A program made the position numbers and the translations under genes. Below, piece after piece: positions 22,404-33,513 of a DNA stretch of 64,000 bases. Each line of letters starts with the position of its first letter. The first letter of the stretch is position 1. This DNA comes from Synanceia verrucosa (lineage: Eukaryota > Chordata > Actinopteri > Perciformes > Synanceiidae), in contig JAQQSB010001372.1 of assembly GCA_029721515.1 (NCBI GenBank), positions 32,254 to 96,253 on the forward strand. Direction: 5' to 3'. Below the pieces are notes generated by a model. It searched no databases and had not been told where the DNA came from. It saw only the letters and a list, made by a program, of their open reading frames with translations.

Positions 22404-23855
22404 TGTTGACTTGGACTTCCGGTGCGGCGCCATGTAGGGAAGACGTGAGGGGACAGAGCTTAACACCAGAAAGCTGTTAATGAGGCTTTTGCTCGATTTC
22501 ACAACCGCTTTATCGCGGCTTTTCTATTTGCCTAAGTCAGCAGTCAACGGACATAATTGTCTAAACAAATAAGTTCAACAAGCTAAAACATTGTCATGCC
22601 TGACAAACGCGGGACTGCTAAACAAGCTAACACTAGTGATAGCTCCCAGGCTACCTCAACCCAGAGTAACGTCAAGTTCCCCTTTGACCAAGATACGATT
22701 ATACAAGCCATATGCGATCTGAGATGAACTGATTGCCAAGATCGACCAGAGGGCAGAAACACAGAGTGCGGAACTGCGCACTCAAACTGAGGTCCTACAG
22801 AGTGAGTTTAAGAAGGCTAACGAGCTAGCCGAGGCCCGCATTGCAGCACTCGAGGGACGTGTGGCACACCTGGAGACGGCGGCTAACGAGCAGTCAGACA
22901 CAGTTACTGCGCTGAAACAGGAGCTGACTCGTATGAAGAAGGAGATCATAACGCTGAAAGATAGAGCTGAGGATTTAGAAGCGAGGTCGCATCGATGCAA
23001 CATCCGAGTGGTTGGAGTGAAAGAGGGTCGGGAGAATGGAAAACGGCCAGTCCAGTTAACCGCCGAGATGCTCCGGGAGTTACTACAGCTGGACAAGACA
23101 CCGGTTATTGACCGGGCTCATCGTGCTCTGACAAGCAAGTCAACACTTGACAACCAGTCTCCGAGGTCTTTCATTGCGAGGTGCCATTACTTTCAAGAGA
23201 AGGAAGAGACTTTGAGGAAGGCTGCGATGCTGCGACAAATAAAAACAAGCGAAGGGGACATAGTTCGTGTTCTGCCGGACTTCACCCAGGCTGTCACCAG
23301 ACAGCGAGCAGCCTTCACCGAGGTGCGCAACCTGTTGCGCTCATGTAAGGGCATCCGCTTTGGGCTGTGGTAGCCTGCGGATCTCAGGATCACTTTGGAG
23401 GATGAGACACGGGTGAGCTTCAGAGATCCCGACAAAGCCAAAACTTATGTGCTGGAAAAACTGGTCACTGCAGCTGACTGATGCAACTTTGGTGAGATCG
23501 CATCCATTTTTTTTTTACACGTACTGTATGTTTGACAGAAGCAGCACTAATACTGACACTCTGTAGCTAAGACTAACATGTTATATTTCCTTTTCTAATT
23601 TGGATATTGGACTGATAAGGTTGGCTGTTTATACAATCAGATATCTTTCTGTTTTCTTCCCTTTTTTAAATTTCTTCACTAGCAGTGTGCAATCAGCCAC
23701 TGTCATTTTACTTTGGACTTTAGAATTTCTGATTATAGCTCTGATACACATGGTTGTGTGTATGTATACATAACGTGATGATGTTAATTGTTGTGTTTGT
23801 AGTTTACAATCCACATAACCAAAAAATTCAATGAAAAGATTTGAATAATAATAAT
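22404..23855 (+). mobile_element. L1-type LINE insertion with ORF1 only and 16-bp target duplication
   Basis: Flanked by direct repeats TCTCCTCCAATGGCGA at 22388-22403 and 23856-23871. The insert begins with a GC-rich 5' region, contains an ORF1 (22596-23481) and ends with a short 3' region closing in an AAT-repeat tail (TTGAATAATAATAATT). No endonuclease or reverse transcriptase sequence lies between. It is therefore a 1452-bp half-L1, inserted by target-primed reverse transcription of an ORF2-less RNA, or less simply a full element that later lost ORF2 internally. Confidence 0.85.
22596..23481 (+). pseudogene. L1 ORF1 protein (RNA-binding chaperone), two lesions
   Basis: L1 ORF1 proteins are trimeric RNA-binding chaperones that coat LINE RNA. 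Start ATG at 22596-22598. The first frame meets TGA at 22725-22727; the following frame (+1) continues through a long coiled coil (about 22740-22985, heptads with TALKQELTRMKKEIITLKD), then the RNA-recognition region with CNIRVVGVKEG and DRAHRAL, and the C-terminal domain with RSFIARCHYFQEKEE. A TAG at 23371-23373 interrupts the frame after IRFGLW, and coding resumes to TGA at 23479-23481. Total about 295 codons. One frameshift and one nonsense change mean no full product now. Confidence 0.88.
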
Positions 23856-23871
23856 TCTCCTCCAATGGCGA

Positions 23872-24338
23872 CGCCTCAATGTCTCCCCTGAGAACATTTG
23901 TCCAATCAGAGGCCGAGAATGTTGAGAAAGTTGACAGAGGGGGGCTGTGGCTAGATGCGTTCGGGCAAAGTCGGCTACCTGGCTGCTACCGTTCACTTTC
24001 ATGCGCTGGGCGAATATTTTCCTCCAAAACAGTGAGTATGATCATATTTACCATTTGTCATGTGTATAATAAGCTCTCAAGTAAATCATATTGCTCGACG
24101 TGTCACGTCAGCAATCCCCTGCTAAAGTAGCCTATAAGGTTAGCTCATATCTTACTGTAAACAATTTGCCGGTTTCTGGCAGCAGTATGGTACATTATGT
24201 CAGATTATCACAAATACCAATGTAATTTAAAGTAAAGTAATCATTACAACCACTATGTCATGGTGTCATAACGATTTATTCTGTCACGAAACTCCATAGG
24301 TTACAGTCGGTGAGCTCGCTAGCTTTAGCGGAGCTATT
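23872..24338 (+). promoter_or_regulatory. CCAAT-containing promoter-like region split by the L1 insertion
   Basis: Removing the L1 joins 22330-22403 to 23872 onward. The joined stretch has GACCAATCGC at 22358 and TCCAATCAGAGG at 23900, and near 24030 a donor-like CAGTGAGTA, suggesting a former 5' exon and promoter. No coding exon follows recognisably. This is inference from motifs only. Confidence 0.3.
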
Positions 24339-24492
24339 GTTTACAGTAGCAACACAGTAGCAACGATTGTTTACAGTAGCAACACAGTAGCAACGATTGT
24401 TTACAGTAGCAACACAGTAGCAACGATTGTTTACAGTAGCAACGATTGTTTACAGTAGCAACACAGTAGCAACGATTGTTTACAGTAGCAAC
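24339..24492 (+). repeat. 30-bp minisatellite, about 6 partial units
   Basis: Repeats of GTTTACAGTAGCAAC with an optional ACAGTAGCAACGATT half. The left-arm counterpart (6522-6557) has one to two units. Confidence 0.9.
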
Positions 24493-24874
24493 CACGACGC
24501 TGATTAGTTTCAGCTTCACTGTCATCACACATTTCACAGTACAAGGTAACGAAATGCAGACTGCATCCAAGCAGAAGTGCAAAAGAGCAGTAATAAATAT
24601 ATGATAACTAATATGGAACAGAATATACATATAATAACAATATACATATGACAGTATATATATATGCTGGAGTATAGTTTATGGGACTGAATGTAAATTT
24701 TACACTATATAGCCTACAGAGTACTTAACATACAATATAATGTAAAATATATAATATTTACAGTATATACAGAAAGTGCAAAATGTGCAGCTGAATGTAC
24801 AGTAGTGGAATGATATAATTAGTGCAAACAGATTAAAGTGAATACTAATACTTGATGCTACAAGATGTGCAGAT

Positions 24875-25429
24875 GCTATTAAAAATCAAGTTCTTGACAT
24901 GGTATTTCTATTAATTTTAAATATTGGAGGAGTTACTCTCATACTGATGGGCTACTGCCATATTGCACTGTTTTTGCCTCTGTTTTTTGCACCCATATTT
25001 ATTCTCAGTCACTTTATCATCTTGTAGTTCTTATCTCTGTACTACATTTTTATGTTTATGTGTTCATTTATATGTCATGCGCCAAGATGCCGAGTTAAAT
25101 TCCTTGTTTGTGCAAACTTACTTGGCAATAATCCTTGTTTCTCATTCTCTCTGTTTCTACTGTAATATATCTCTCCCATGAGCCCTATGGGAGCTGTGTT
25201 ACTGGTTTACTACAAGGCAACTGGGAGGTATAGCTGATGTCATAGTCGGTATGGATAATAGACAACCAGCTAAAACAAACCAAAAATATATATTATACAA
25301 GCTGGCTGTGCTGACCACTGTAAGAGTAGGTTGTTGAGGTTGTCGACAGTAGGTGTGTGTGTTTGCGTCTGCCTCTGCGTCTGTTCATCAGCACACACAT
25401 TCATTTTTTTCTTTATTGTGGGACAACAG
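24875..25429. other. Right-arm-specific sequence, no gene seen
   Basis: Occupies the place of the left arm's 5968-6117 exon block. T-rich on the plus strand, with a TGTGTGTTTGCGTCTG-like low-complexity patch near 25355. Confidence 0.4.
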
Positions 25430-25760
25430 GCTGCAGCTACAGGTGAAGATGCTGGCTCTGCTGACCAACAGGCTGCTGCAGCTGGTCAAGGTTCAGGCTC
25501 TGCAGGTCAACAGGCTGCTGTTGGACAATGGTAAGTATACAATTATTGACATGCTCCATTAATCGTGAATATTTGACTTTTCACTTTTTACCTGTGGCTG
25601 TGTTACACTTAGTGCTTCCTGTCGCAGATTCACAGGTCAACAACCCACAACCTGCTGTACCTCCTGCACCTGCTGCAGCCACTGGTGCACAGAAGAGGCC
25701 ATATAGACAGACTGTACAGGCCAACACGTGCAAAATGTGGTCAGTTCCACACGGCTAAGA
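25430..25760 (+). pseudogene. Relic gene with Cys/His-motif C-terminus (right-arm copy)
   Basis: An exon-like block at 25430-25530, after TTTATTGTGGGACAACAG and before a GTAAGTAT donor, reads either as a Leu-rich amphipathic stretch or as an Ala/Gly/Gln-rich one; the frame is undecided. From about 25590 the sequence matches the left-arm C-terminal exon (VADSQVNNPQPAVP and QKRPYRQTVQANTCK). A two-base deletion in the run of A near 25733 shifts the frame and destroys the CxxC...H tail that the left copy keeps. Confidence 0.5.
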
Positions 25761-26289
25761 ATAAGCATAGCCAGTACTGAGGCACAGTTTTACTGTCTTC
25801 TGTCATTGTAGTAAAACATTGTAAATATTTGTGTTGTAATTAGTTAATTATATGTGTTTAATAACTGTTACATTTATAAAGTGTTCATATTATCTGTTTA
25901 ATAATTGTTATTTAAAGTGTTCATAATATCTGTTAATTGTCTTCCACTCTTTAATTAAACATGAAAGAACTGTTCTTGTGCGCAACAAATGTATTTGTTC
26001 ATGTCTTCATTCACGTTTTCCTGTCTACATAACAGTTATGGTGATAATAATAAAATGGTATCTGTGGTGATGGGCACCTCTAATAACTATGGAATAACTT
26101 AATAAACTTAAAAAACACATGAAAAGGCAACACATCACACATAGTATAGGCCTATAGCACAATTATAGAAAAAGACAAGTGTTTTTTTTTTTAAATGCTT
26201 GTGAACATGGGAGATGGTCTGACTGAAGAAGATGATGCTGATGGAAAGAAGTGACAGGATGTCGCCATGGGTGTTTCACATCTTCAGGT

Positions 26290-27606
26290 AATAATATACA
26301 GCTATACTATTATGCTGTATATTTTTACATTTTAAAATATGCAGCATAATATACAGCTATACTATTATACTGTATATTTTTACATTTTAAAATATGCAGC
26401 ATAATATACAGCTATACTAATATACTGTATATTTTACATTTTAAAATATGCAGCATAATATACAGCTATACTATTGTACTGTATGTTTTACATTTTAAAA
26501 TATGCAGCATAATATACAGCTATACTATTGTACTGTATATTTTACATTTTAAAATATGCAGCATAATATACAGCTATACTATTATACTGTATATTTTACA
26601 TTTAAAATATGCAGCATAATATACAGCTATGCTATTATACTGTATGTTTTTACATTTTAAAATATGCAGCATAATATACAGCTATGCTATTATACTGTAT
26701 GTTTTACATTTAAAATATGCAGCATAATATACAGCTATGCTATTATACTGCATATTTTACATTTTAAAATATACAGCATAATATACAGCTATACTATTAT
26801 ACTGCATATTTTACATTTAAAATATGCAGCATAATATACAGCTATGCTATTATACTGTATATTTTACATTTTAAAATATGCAGCATAATATACAGCTATG
26901 CTATTATACTGTATATTTTACATTTTAAAATATGCAGCATAATATACAGCTATGCTATTATACTGTATATTTTACATTTTAAAATATGCAGCATAATATA
27001 CAGCTATGCTATTATACTGTATATTTTACATTTTAAAATATGCAGCATAATATACAGCTATGCTATTATACTGTATATTTTACATTTTAAAATATGCAGC
27101 ATAATATACAGCTATACTATTATACTGTATGTTTTACATTTTAAAATATGCAGCATAATATACAGCTATACTAATATACTGTATATTTTACATTTAAAAT
27201 ATACAGCATAATATACAGCTATACTATTATACTGTATATTTTACATTTTAAAATATGCAGCATAATATACAGCTATACTATTATACTGTATATTTTACAT
27301 TTTAAAATATGCAGCATAATATACAGCTATACTATTATACTGTATATTTTTACATTTTAAAATATACAGCATAATATACAGCTATACTATTATACTGTAT
27401 ATTATTTTACATTTTAAAATATGCAGCATAATATACAGCTATACTATTATACTGTATATTATTTTACATTTTAAAATATGCAGCATAATATACAGCTATA
27501 CTATTATACTGTATATTTTTACATTTTAAAATATGCAGCATAATATACAGCTATACTATTATACTGTATATTATTTTACATTTAAGCTATGCAGCATAAT
27601 ATACAA
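26290..27606 (+). repeat. 55-bp AT-rich minisatellite, 24 copies
   Basis: Unit contains CAGCATAATATACAGCTAT, ACTATTATACTGTATATTTT and the palindrome ATTTTAAAAT. I counted 24 CAGCTAT occurrences. Variants (TATGCT for TATACT, one or two extra T, an inserted ATT) cluster in neighbouring units, the pattern left by local unit duplication. Same family as 4651-4975, inverted. Confidence 0.92.
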
Positions 27607-28003
27607 TGACTGAATGCTTCTTTATATTTGCTCAGCATAATATTACATTATATTATTTTCATAATAATGACATTAAACCATTTCTTAACTCTAGAGTTAA
27701 ACAATAACTGCCCATAATCTTAGTATCCTGCATATTAAAAAAAGGAAAATCAACAACCGCCCCATTCTGAATGAAAAGCTAACATATATCAAATATCCTT
27801 ACGTCTCAGGCAATAATGTACACCTTCCCGTTATTTTGTGACGTCATAGTTCTTTCCGAAATCCGAGTTACTATGAAAGCATCATTTACCATGATCGCCG
27901 GTTCGAATCCCCCGAAATTCTCAAAAATATGAAAGTTTTCTAAGTGCATTTTCACAGCTCAACAATGCATTTATCATAAAGATGTGGTTGGAAACAGTCA
28001 TGA

Positions 28004-28084
28004 TTTTCCCTTTTTCTCTCTCTTTTTCCTCCTTTCTCTCTTTCCCTCTTCCTTTTCTTCTCCCCCTTCTTCCCCCCCCCCCTC
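28004..28084 (+). repeat. 81-nt homopyrimidine tract
   Basis: Uninterrupted C/T from 28004 to 28084, ending in a run of 13 C. It adjoins the 3' edge of the tRNA-Leu relic (minus strand). The left arm has only G10 here. Confidence 0.92.
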
Positions 28085-28144
28085 ATATGGACGAGTGTTC
28101 CTCAGCTTGAGCACAGTGCCTTTGGACCACTCGGCCATCCTGAC
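28085..28144 (-). pseudogene. tRNA-Leu (CAA) relic, right arm
   Basis: Minus strand GTCAGGATGGCCGAGTGG with anticodon CAA and intron-like sequence, then the polypurine strand of the adjacent tract. The 3' half is absent. Confidence 0.7.
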
Positions 28145-28524
28145 TGTGTGAAGTAAAGTTTGGTGGAAATTTTGATAAATGTAACTATTCAGTGCACTGC
28201 CCCATGATCAATAAACACCATTGACTCTAACTTCAGCCATCGGAGGTCAAATGTCAGTAAAAACTCATTTCCTGATGAGTACAAGACAGAAGTCAAAGTG
28301 TGCCTCCATCATGTAACTCAAAACCGTTTCCGTCGCTGTCAGTACCATTAAATTTGGAGATATTTTTGGTGAAGATAGAGAGAATCTTAGTTGCTTCAGG
28401 TCTCAATGGAAGCTGAAACAAGGTGCCCTCAACAAAGCACTGTTTTCAGTCTGAATACCAACTTTAAGTTTGACATGTAAGGTGGAAAGGCTGCATTCTT
28501 AAAGTTGGACTCATGCTTAAAAAC

Positions 28525-28596
28525 AGGTTCCACTGAGAGTTCAACTCAGATTACTGGATTCAGAGTCCAGAGTGCTAACCATTACACCATGGAACC
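28525..28596 (-). tRNA. tRNA-Gln (CTG), full-length but T-loop altered
   Basis: 72 nt on the minus strand. The acceptor stem GGTTCCA pairs with TGGAACC, and the anticodon stem-loop is CTGGA-CTCTGAA-TCCAG, giving anticodon CTG. The T loop reads TTGAACT instead of TTCAAAT; the G at position 56 would spoil the D-loop/T-loop contact and the internal promoter B-box, so function is doubtful. The left-arm copy has lost 7 nt. Confidence 0.75.
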
Positions 28597-29433
28597 ACAC
28601 TGTTGGCTTTATTCACTTTAGTCAATAAAGCATCTATTTAATAACATTGTAAATACACATTACGCTGTAAATTTTGTAATATGCACATATTACTCTTATT
28701 TTAAAATATTATAAAAACTAACAGCTAATGATAACTAATAGTTACCTCAGTTAATTGTTAATAATTAATTTATTAAAATCAAGAGATGTGTAGTTAATGC
28801 TACAATTACTTATAAGAAACACAAAAAGAGAAACACCTATATTCATGAACAATAGTACTGCCAAGTGATTGCTTTTTTAAAATCTCTGAATTTCTACAAC
28901 ACACCAGCAATAATACACCAGCAGTTTTACACATCATATTAACATTCATTGGTTGAATGATCAATGATGTCAGTTGACAACAAGCCAACCAGAGTTTGTC
29001 TCTTAGACCAGAGTCTTCATGATGTTGACTGATCTGCAGTCAGCTGACACCATTTAACAAGCCCTGTAGTTAACTTCTTCATTTAGTTTCATCCTCAGGT
29101 CTGTGGAGACTTGATCACTGCTGAATAGTAGCTTTAGCCTGTTAGCCATTAGCATCCATCTGATTAGCTGCACAAACATGCTTAGCTTGCAGCATGCTTA
29201 GCTCATAGATGCTAACTCAAACTGGAAATACTTAAGTTATTTCTGTTTTTCATAAGGTTCATATTACGTTTGATGGCTCCACTGAGCTGTCTGGGAGTTT
29301 TTCAAAATAAAACTACCCATTCAGAAGTGTATTCTAGTTCTTCTCCATGACTGCAGAAGGAAGCAGCTGTGTTGTTCAAATGGTACAGTGAGTGACAACA
29401 GAGCCTCTCCTTTAATGTGAATATAAGAAGTGT

Positions 29434-29500
29434 TGGAGATGCCAGGGATTGAACCCAGGGCCTACATCCACCATGAGCTCATCATGCAGGTGTGGTGTAC
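29434..29500 (-). pseudogene. tRNA-Ala relic, right arm
   Basis: The mirror of 2418-2489: intact T arm and acceptor on the minus strand, 5' half replaced. Confidence 0.65.
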
Positions 29501-29777
29501 CATGCTCTGCTAATGATAATATGAGAATGATAATATTTGAATCAAAATATCTGCACATATTAAAAGTGACATATATAGAGTTGACCTATATATACCTATA
29601 TATATAGGTCTCAGTCCAACAATATTGTATTCAAAGTGTGTAAACTCAGCCCTGGTCCTGAATTGCAGCCAGTTAAAAATCACTGTATTGAGCTCTGCTG
29701 AGAACAGGCTGTTTCTGTGTCTGTACCTTTAAATAACCCTGAGCTGTGTCTGACCACGCCCCCTCTCTGGAAAGAGG

Positions 29778-29780
<3 letters not shown>

Positions 29781-29811
<31 letters not shown>
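29781..29811 (+). repeat. (TC)n microsatellite
   Basis: About fifteen TC dinucleotides just beyond the outer edge of the right arm. 29815-30190 shows no gene or recognised repeat. Confidence 0.95.
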
Positions 29812-29814
<3 letters not shown>

Positions 29815-30202
29815 GCTTCTGTTTACTTCTAAATATGGCAGTGGCTAAAGAGGCTAATGTGACTCTGCAGTGCATGGACAGTACAGTTAACAGTAGTCAG
29901 TCACCTAAATTACAAATAAGTGTATAACACTAGCTTCAAATGAGCCTTGTGCTCACAGAGCTTATGTTGAATGTCTCCTGATATTAATTACTCAAGAACC
30001 ACCAGAACTTCCCAAAGTTTTGCACCAACCGGAGGTCTGGGGGTGGGTCACAATCACAGTCAAATGAGCCAAATAGTAAAAAATGAACATAAACATGTCA
30101 GCATTTATTTAGGTTAAAAACAGAACTCATTTGAATCAGCAGAATTATATATTCTTTTGAACGTTCTCCAAACATGTTACTGATGTTTATATAATTAGCA
30201 TG

Positions 30203-30295
30203 GCGTACACCAAACATGACTAACAATCCCACGACAGAATTGTACTGAACTCTGTCGTGGGATTGGTCAAAACAGTCATGTGTTTAGTGTATGCA
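30203..30295. repeat. Hairpin-forming inverted repeat
   Basis: CAATCCCACGACAGA (30224-30238) is perfectly complementary to 30251-30265 across a 12-nt loop. The arms extend imperfectly outward to about 30203 and 30295 (GTACACCAAACATGAC with its partner). Probably a short MITE or the fused ends of one. Confidence 0.8.
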
Positions 30296-30419
30296 ATTTT
30301 TACTACACAACAGTAAACACTAGTTGTCGGTACTCTCTATATATACGGCTCTGTTCTCCAAGGCCTGAGCTACTGCTGCCCTAAAACAGTCATTTTCATT
30401 CGGGGAGTTGAAAACCAGG

Positions 30420-31385
30420 GTTCTGTTTCACAAAGCAGGTTTAGTGAAAACTCTGAGTCTGTTAACCCTGAAATGAGGAAACTCTGAGTTTTCCATTTCT
30501 AAAAGGGAGGTAACTTAAACCAGAGAAAGAGGAGTAACTCTAGCCTGTTTCACAGAGAGAGGTAACTTAAGCTCTCGGTCAGTTACCATAGTAGCTTGAA
30601 CTCTATGAAGCTAACCTGGTCGGGACCAGGTTTTCTCAATGAACCTGAAGTTTCTCTCTGTCTGTCTGTTTCAACCACACACACTATTTGATTTCCTCAT
30701 TCATTCATTCATTCATTCAGTCAGCAGGTGTCAGTTTTGGCGTCTATCAAACTGACATGTCCTTTCACTAATGATCCAGTGGATGAAGATCGGGAGATTG
30801 CACATGCTAATTTGCATACGTGCACAAGATTTGACTGCAAAAAATATTTTGTGAATATTTAATTGTGAATATTTGACATTGTGAGCTTAGAAAACATTTT
30901 AGTGACCATTAAGTCAGAGATGTGTTCATAGGCAACCATTCAAACAGTTTTCCTCTGTAATATTATTGTGATTGCAAAGGACTACATTTAAACTTACACA
31001 CTGACCACGGCAGCATTGTTGTCCCACGCCGTCTCCCTCTCTTTTGCAGCTGCGGTGAAAATGGTGTTTCACTTCTTTCTAAAAACATGTTCAAACTCAC
31101 CATATGAGCACATTAAGATCTCCAATTCAAGTGGGGTGAAAAGCGCAGCCCTGCACTTCCCCGTTGCCATGGTGACTCGTCAAATCAGGTTTTTATCGAT
31201 GCTGGCTTTTTATCGCTGTGGTGTACGTGTTTAACTGAAGGTGAAACTACTCCGAGTTGATTAAACCTACTCAAATCAGCTGATCTGGAACCGGAAACTC
31301 AGAGTTTTCTATCTCAGAGTAGATCAACTCAGAGTTCAGGGTTACACTCAGAGTTTGTTGAACCTGCTTTGTGAAATGAATCCTA
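30420..31385 (+). mobile_element. DNA transposon with inverted ends inserted in a repeat
   Basis: The left end TTTCACAAAGCAGGTTTAG and the right end (reverse complement TTTCACAAAGCAGGTTCAA) are inverted repeats, followed on both sides by AACTCTGAGT motifs. It splits the repeat that is continuous at 15860-16120. The ends resemble a fish PIF/Harbinger-like family as I recall it. There is no transposase frame, and an (ATTC)n run lies near 30700. Confidence 0.65.
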
Positions 31386-31519
31386 ACCACAAGATGTGCC
31401 AGTCCTCTGTCCACCACCATCACTGCAGAGCAGGTTAGCAGAGAGCTGAGGAGATCTTGTCCCAACAAGGCAGCCAGACTGGAACAGGATGAGCTCCATC
31501 TCCTCAGATGGAGAACTGT

Positions 31520-31640
31520 CCTGTTCACTCTGTTCACATCCCAAACAGTTCATCAGCAGGTTTTGAGGGAGGACAGCTTGTTTTAGCTTCCTGAGGAAGT
31601 AAAGTCTCTGTTGGGTCTTCTCCACTTGGTGAGAGGTGTG
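31520..31640 (-). pseudogene. LINE C-terminal fragment
   Basis: The minus strand encodes KTQQRLYFLRKLKQAVLPQ, a stretch typical of the region after the reverse transcriptase in fish LINEs. The same segment and its downstream flank (to about 31770) recur in the same orientation at 46612-46827. Confidence 0.7.
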
Positions 31641-31815
31641 TGGACCAGGTGAGGTCAGCTCAGATGTGGACTATATATACTGAATGAAGGCAGGAAACTG
31701 TGTTTACTATCTGAAGTATGTTTAAGTCCATCATTAGTAACAGTAACTATCAGGCTCATCATGTGTAGTGTTTAGTGTATGGGCTAATGCTTGCATGCTA
31801 ACTTTTGCTTCTCAA

Positions 31816-31889
31816 GTCTCTGTGGCGGAGTTGGCCAGCCCGTTCGGCTGTTAACTGAAAGTTTAGTGGTTCGAGCCCACCCAGGGGAT
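31816..31889 (+). tRNA. tRNA-Asn (GTT), diverged
   Basis: CGTTCGGCTGTTAACTGAAAG gives the anticodon arm with GTT; GTGGTTCGAGCCCAC is a good T arm. The D stem and the first acceptor pair are mismatched relative to standard tRNA-Asn, so it may be a pseudogene. Confidence 0.65.
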
Positions 31890-31934
31890 GATGGTTTATG
31901 TGTTTAATAAACCAGCTAAAGTAATCTGAATCAA

Positions 31935-32277
31935 GGCTGGAATATACTTCTCCGACTACGTAATATATTATCCGACTCCGTTGCTATGGAGACCCCTCGA
32001 GCCCTCACAGTTCTCCGTCGTGATGCGTGTTGTGCACCCATGCGGTGAAATGCACCGCCTCGGAAAGTGAAGCAATTTGCCTTAATATTGCAGATAAAAG
32101 CAAGGGAAAATAATATTTTATGATTTAATAATTTGTGAGGGAGATAGAAGAGAAGAACATTGGTTGCTTTCAGTATTTAAAACTCCTCTTCCTCTTTCTT
32201 CTCAACACAAAATCGGATAAGAGCGAACACAAACCAACAACTTTCAATATGTTCTGTGGAAATATACCCCAGCCATA
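31935..32277 (+). mobile_element. Short non-autonomous DNA element
   Basis: The ends GGCTGGAATATACTTC and, inverted, GGCTGGGGTATATTTC enclose about 340 bp with no coding frame. No clear target duplication, so boundaries are approximate. Confidence 0.5.
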
Positions 32278-32519
32278 ATTACTAAATGAGTTAAATGGAT
32301 ATTTTGAGCAGGTTTAATGTGTTTGACTTGCCTTTCACAAGACTAATCGATACTTTAGTTTCTGTCCTGTCGCGCTGCTGCAGAGATGACCTGTCTGTTT
32401 CTGTGTAGGGAGAGGGGCTGCATTTCACAGCAGGGGTGTAACTAGAGGACCAATCACAGCCCTTGTTGTCTCTGTCTTCCCTTGATGGAACTACTTGATG
32501 GTCGCCTTTCAACTCCCCT

Positions 32520-32690
32520 GCTCCACAACAAGTTGTTGTGTCCTTGAGTAAGACACTTAACCCTGAAGTTGCTCCCCAGGCGCCTTACTGTAGGCAGCCA
32601 ACTGCTCCCTTTATGGGATGGGTAAAATTCACAGGTTAAATTTCATCTATGTATGTACCTGTAAATATGTAACATGATCATGATCCTCTA
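32520..32690 (+). repeat. Common fish dispersed repeat
   Basis: TTGAGTAAGACACTTAACCC followed by GTAGGCAGCCAACTGCTCCC and GGGATGGGTAAAATTCACAG matches a dispersed fish repeat I recognise; class uncertain. A related TTGAGCAAAGCAGCAAACCC block is at 34090. Confidence 0.55.
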
Positions 32691-32889
32691 CTTCTTTTTC
32701 TAGTTGAGTACCAGTGATCTTCAGTTCGACCAGGACATGAGGCTCCACCCTCTCAGTCCAAATATGGTCTCAAAAATACAAACATGACAGCGCCAAGTAA
32801 TCCAAGATGGAGACCAGTGGGTGAGGTAAGACTATTTATATGGAAATGATGGTTGTTATTATTTTTAAGCACAAATAATTTTTGTATGT

Positions 32890-33262
32890 TGTTAATTTCA
32901 CATCCATCCATCCATTTTCTACTGCTTATCCTCACATAGGGTCGCGTGGGGGCTGGAGCCTATCCCAGCTGTCTTAGGATGAAAGGCAGGGTACACCCTG
33001 GACAAGTCACCAGTTCATTGCAGGGCACTTAGAGACAGACAACCACTCACACTCACATTCATGGTCAACTACGGTCAATTTAAATCAGCCAATTAACCTA
33101 ATCCCCATGCATTTTTGTGGATGGTGGGAAGCCAGAGTACCCGAAGAGAACCCACCCATACACTGGGAGAACATATTCACACAGAAAGTAGGGAATCATA
33201 TCCTTTACTTACTTGTTCTGAGGCAACAGTGCTAACCACTGCACCACTGTGCCCCCCACTGG
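32890..33262 (-). mobile_element. tRNA-headed SINE, near full length
   Basis: On the minus strand the order is head (near 33262, GGTGCAGTGGTTAGCAC), body with CATGCATGGGGATTAGG, CCAGGGTGTACCCTGCC, then the tail TAGAAAATGGATGGATGG at about 32905. Confidence 0.85.
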
Positions 33263-33513
33263 AGAGATTTTAAACAGTCACAACTGCCGGGTCTTGGATT
33301 TGAATGGCCATGTTGACAAACGTGAGGAAACAAAGAAAGAAAAGTGGTTCCAAGTCAAAGGATGGGTTACATGTAGTGTATTAGAGTCAAATGTACTTAT
33401 GTTGACCAATGAATAATAGTCAATGGTCAACATTTTCTATCCTTTGCACAGCATACACACTCAAAGGCTTTGTAGTAGTCAGTACTTTTTTGTGTTTTCT
33501 ATTCTAATTCCTC
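33263..33513. other. Spacer, no gene
   Basis: No coding frame, tRNA or recognised repeat. Confidence 0.4.

Larger units (their letters stand above)
24339..29740 (-). repeat. Right arm of large inverted duplication
   Basis: Reverse complement of 2185-6557. It is longer than the left arm mainly because of the expanded 55-bp minisatellite (26290-27606), right-specific sequence at 24875-25575 and a pyrimidine-rich segment at 27915-28084. It lacks the solo LTR found in the left arm. Confidence 0.85.

Noticed and set aside
22782..23096. Minus-strand frame of 104 codons
   Set aside because: It is the shadow of the L1 ORF1 coiled coil on the other strand.
24334..24630. 98-codon frame with repeated CYCKQSLLL units
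   Set aside because: Produced by the 30-bp minisatellite on the minus strand.
31016..31234. 72-codon frame inside the 30.4-31.4 kb transposon
   Set aside because: No transposase motif, and short. Treated as chance within a non-autonomous element.
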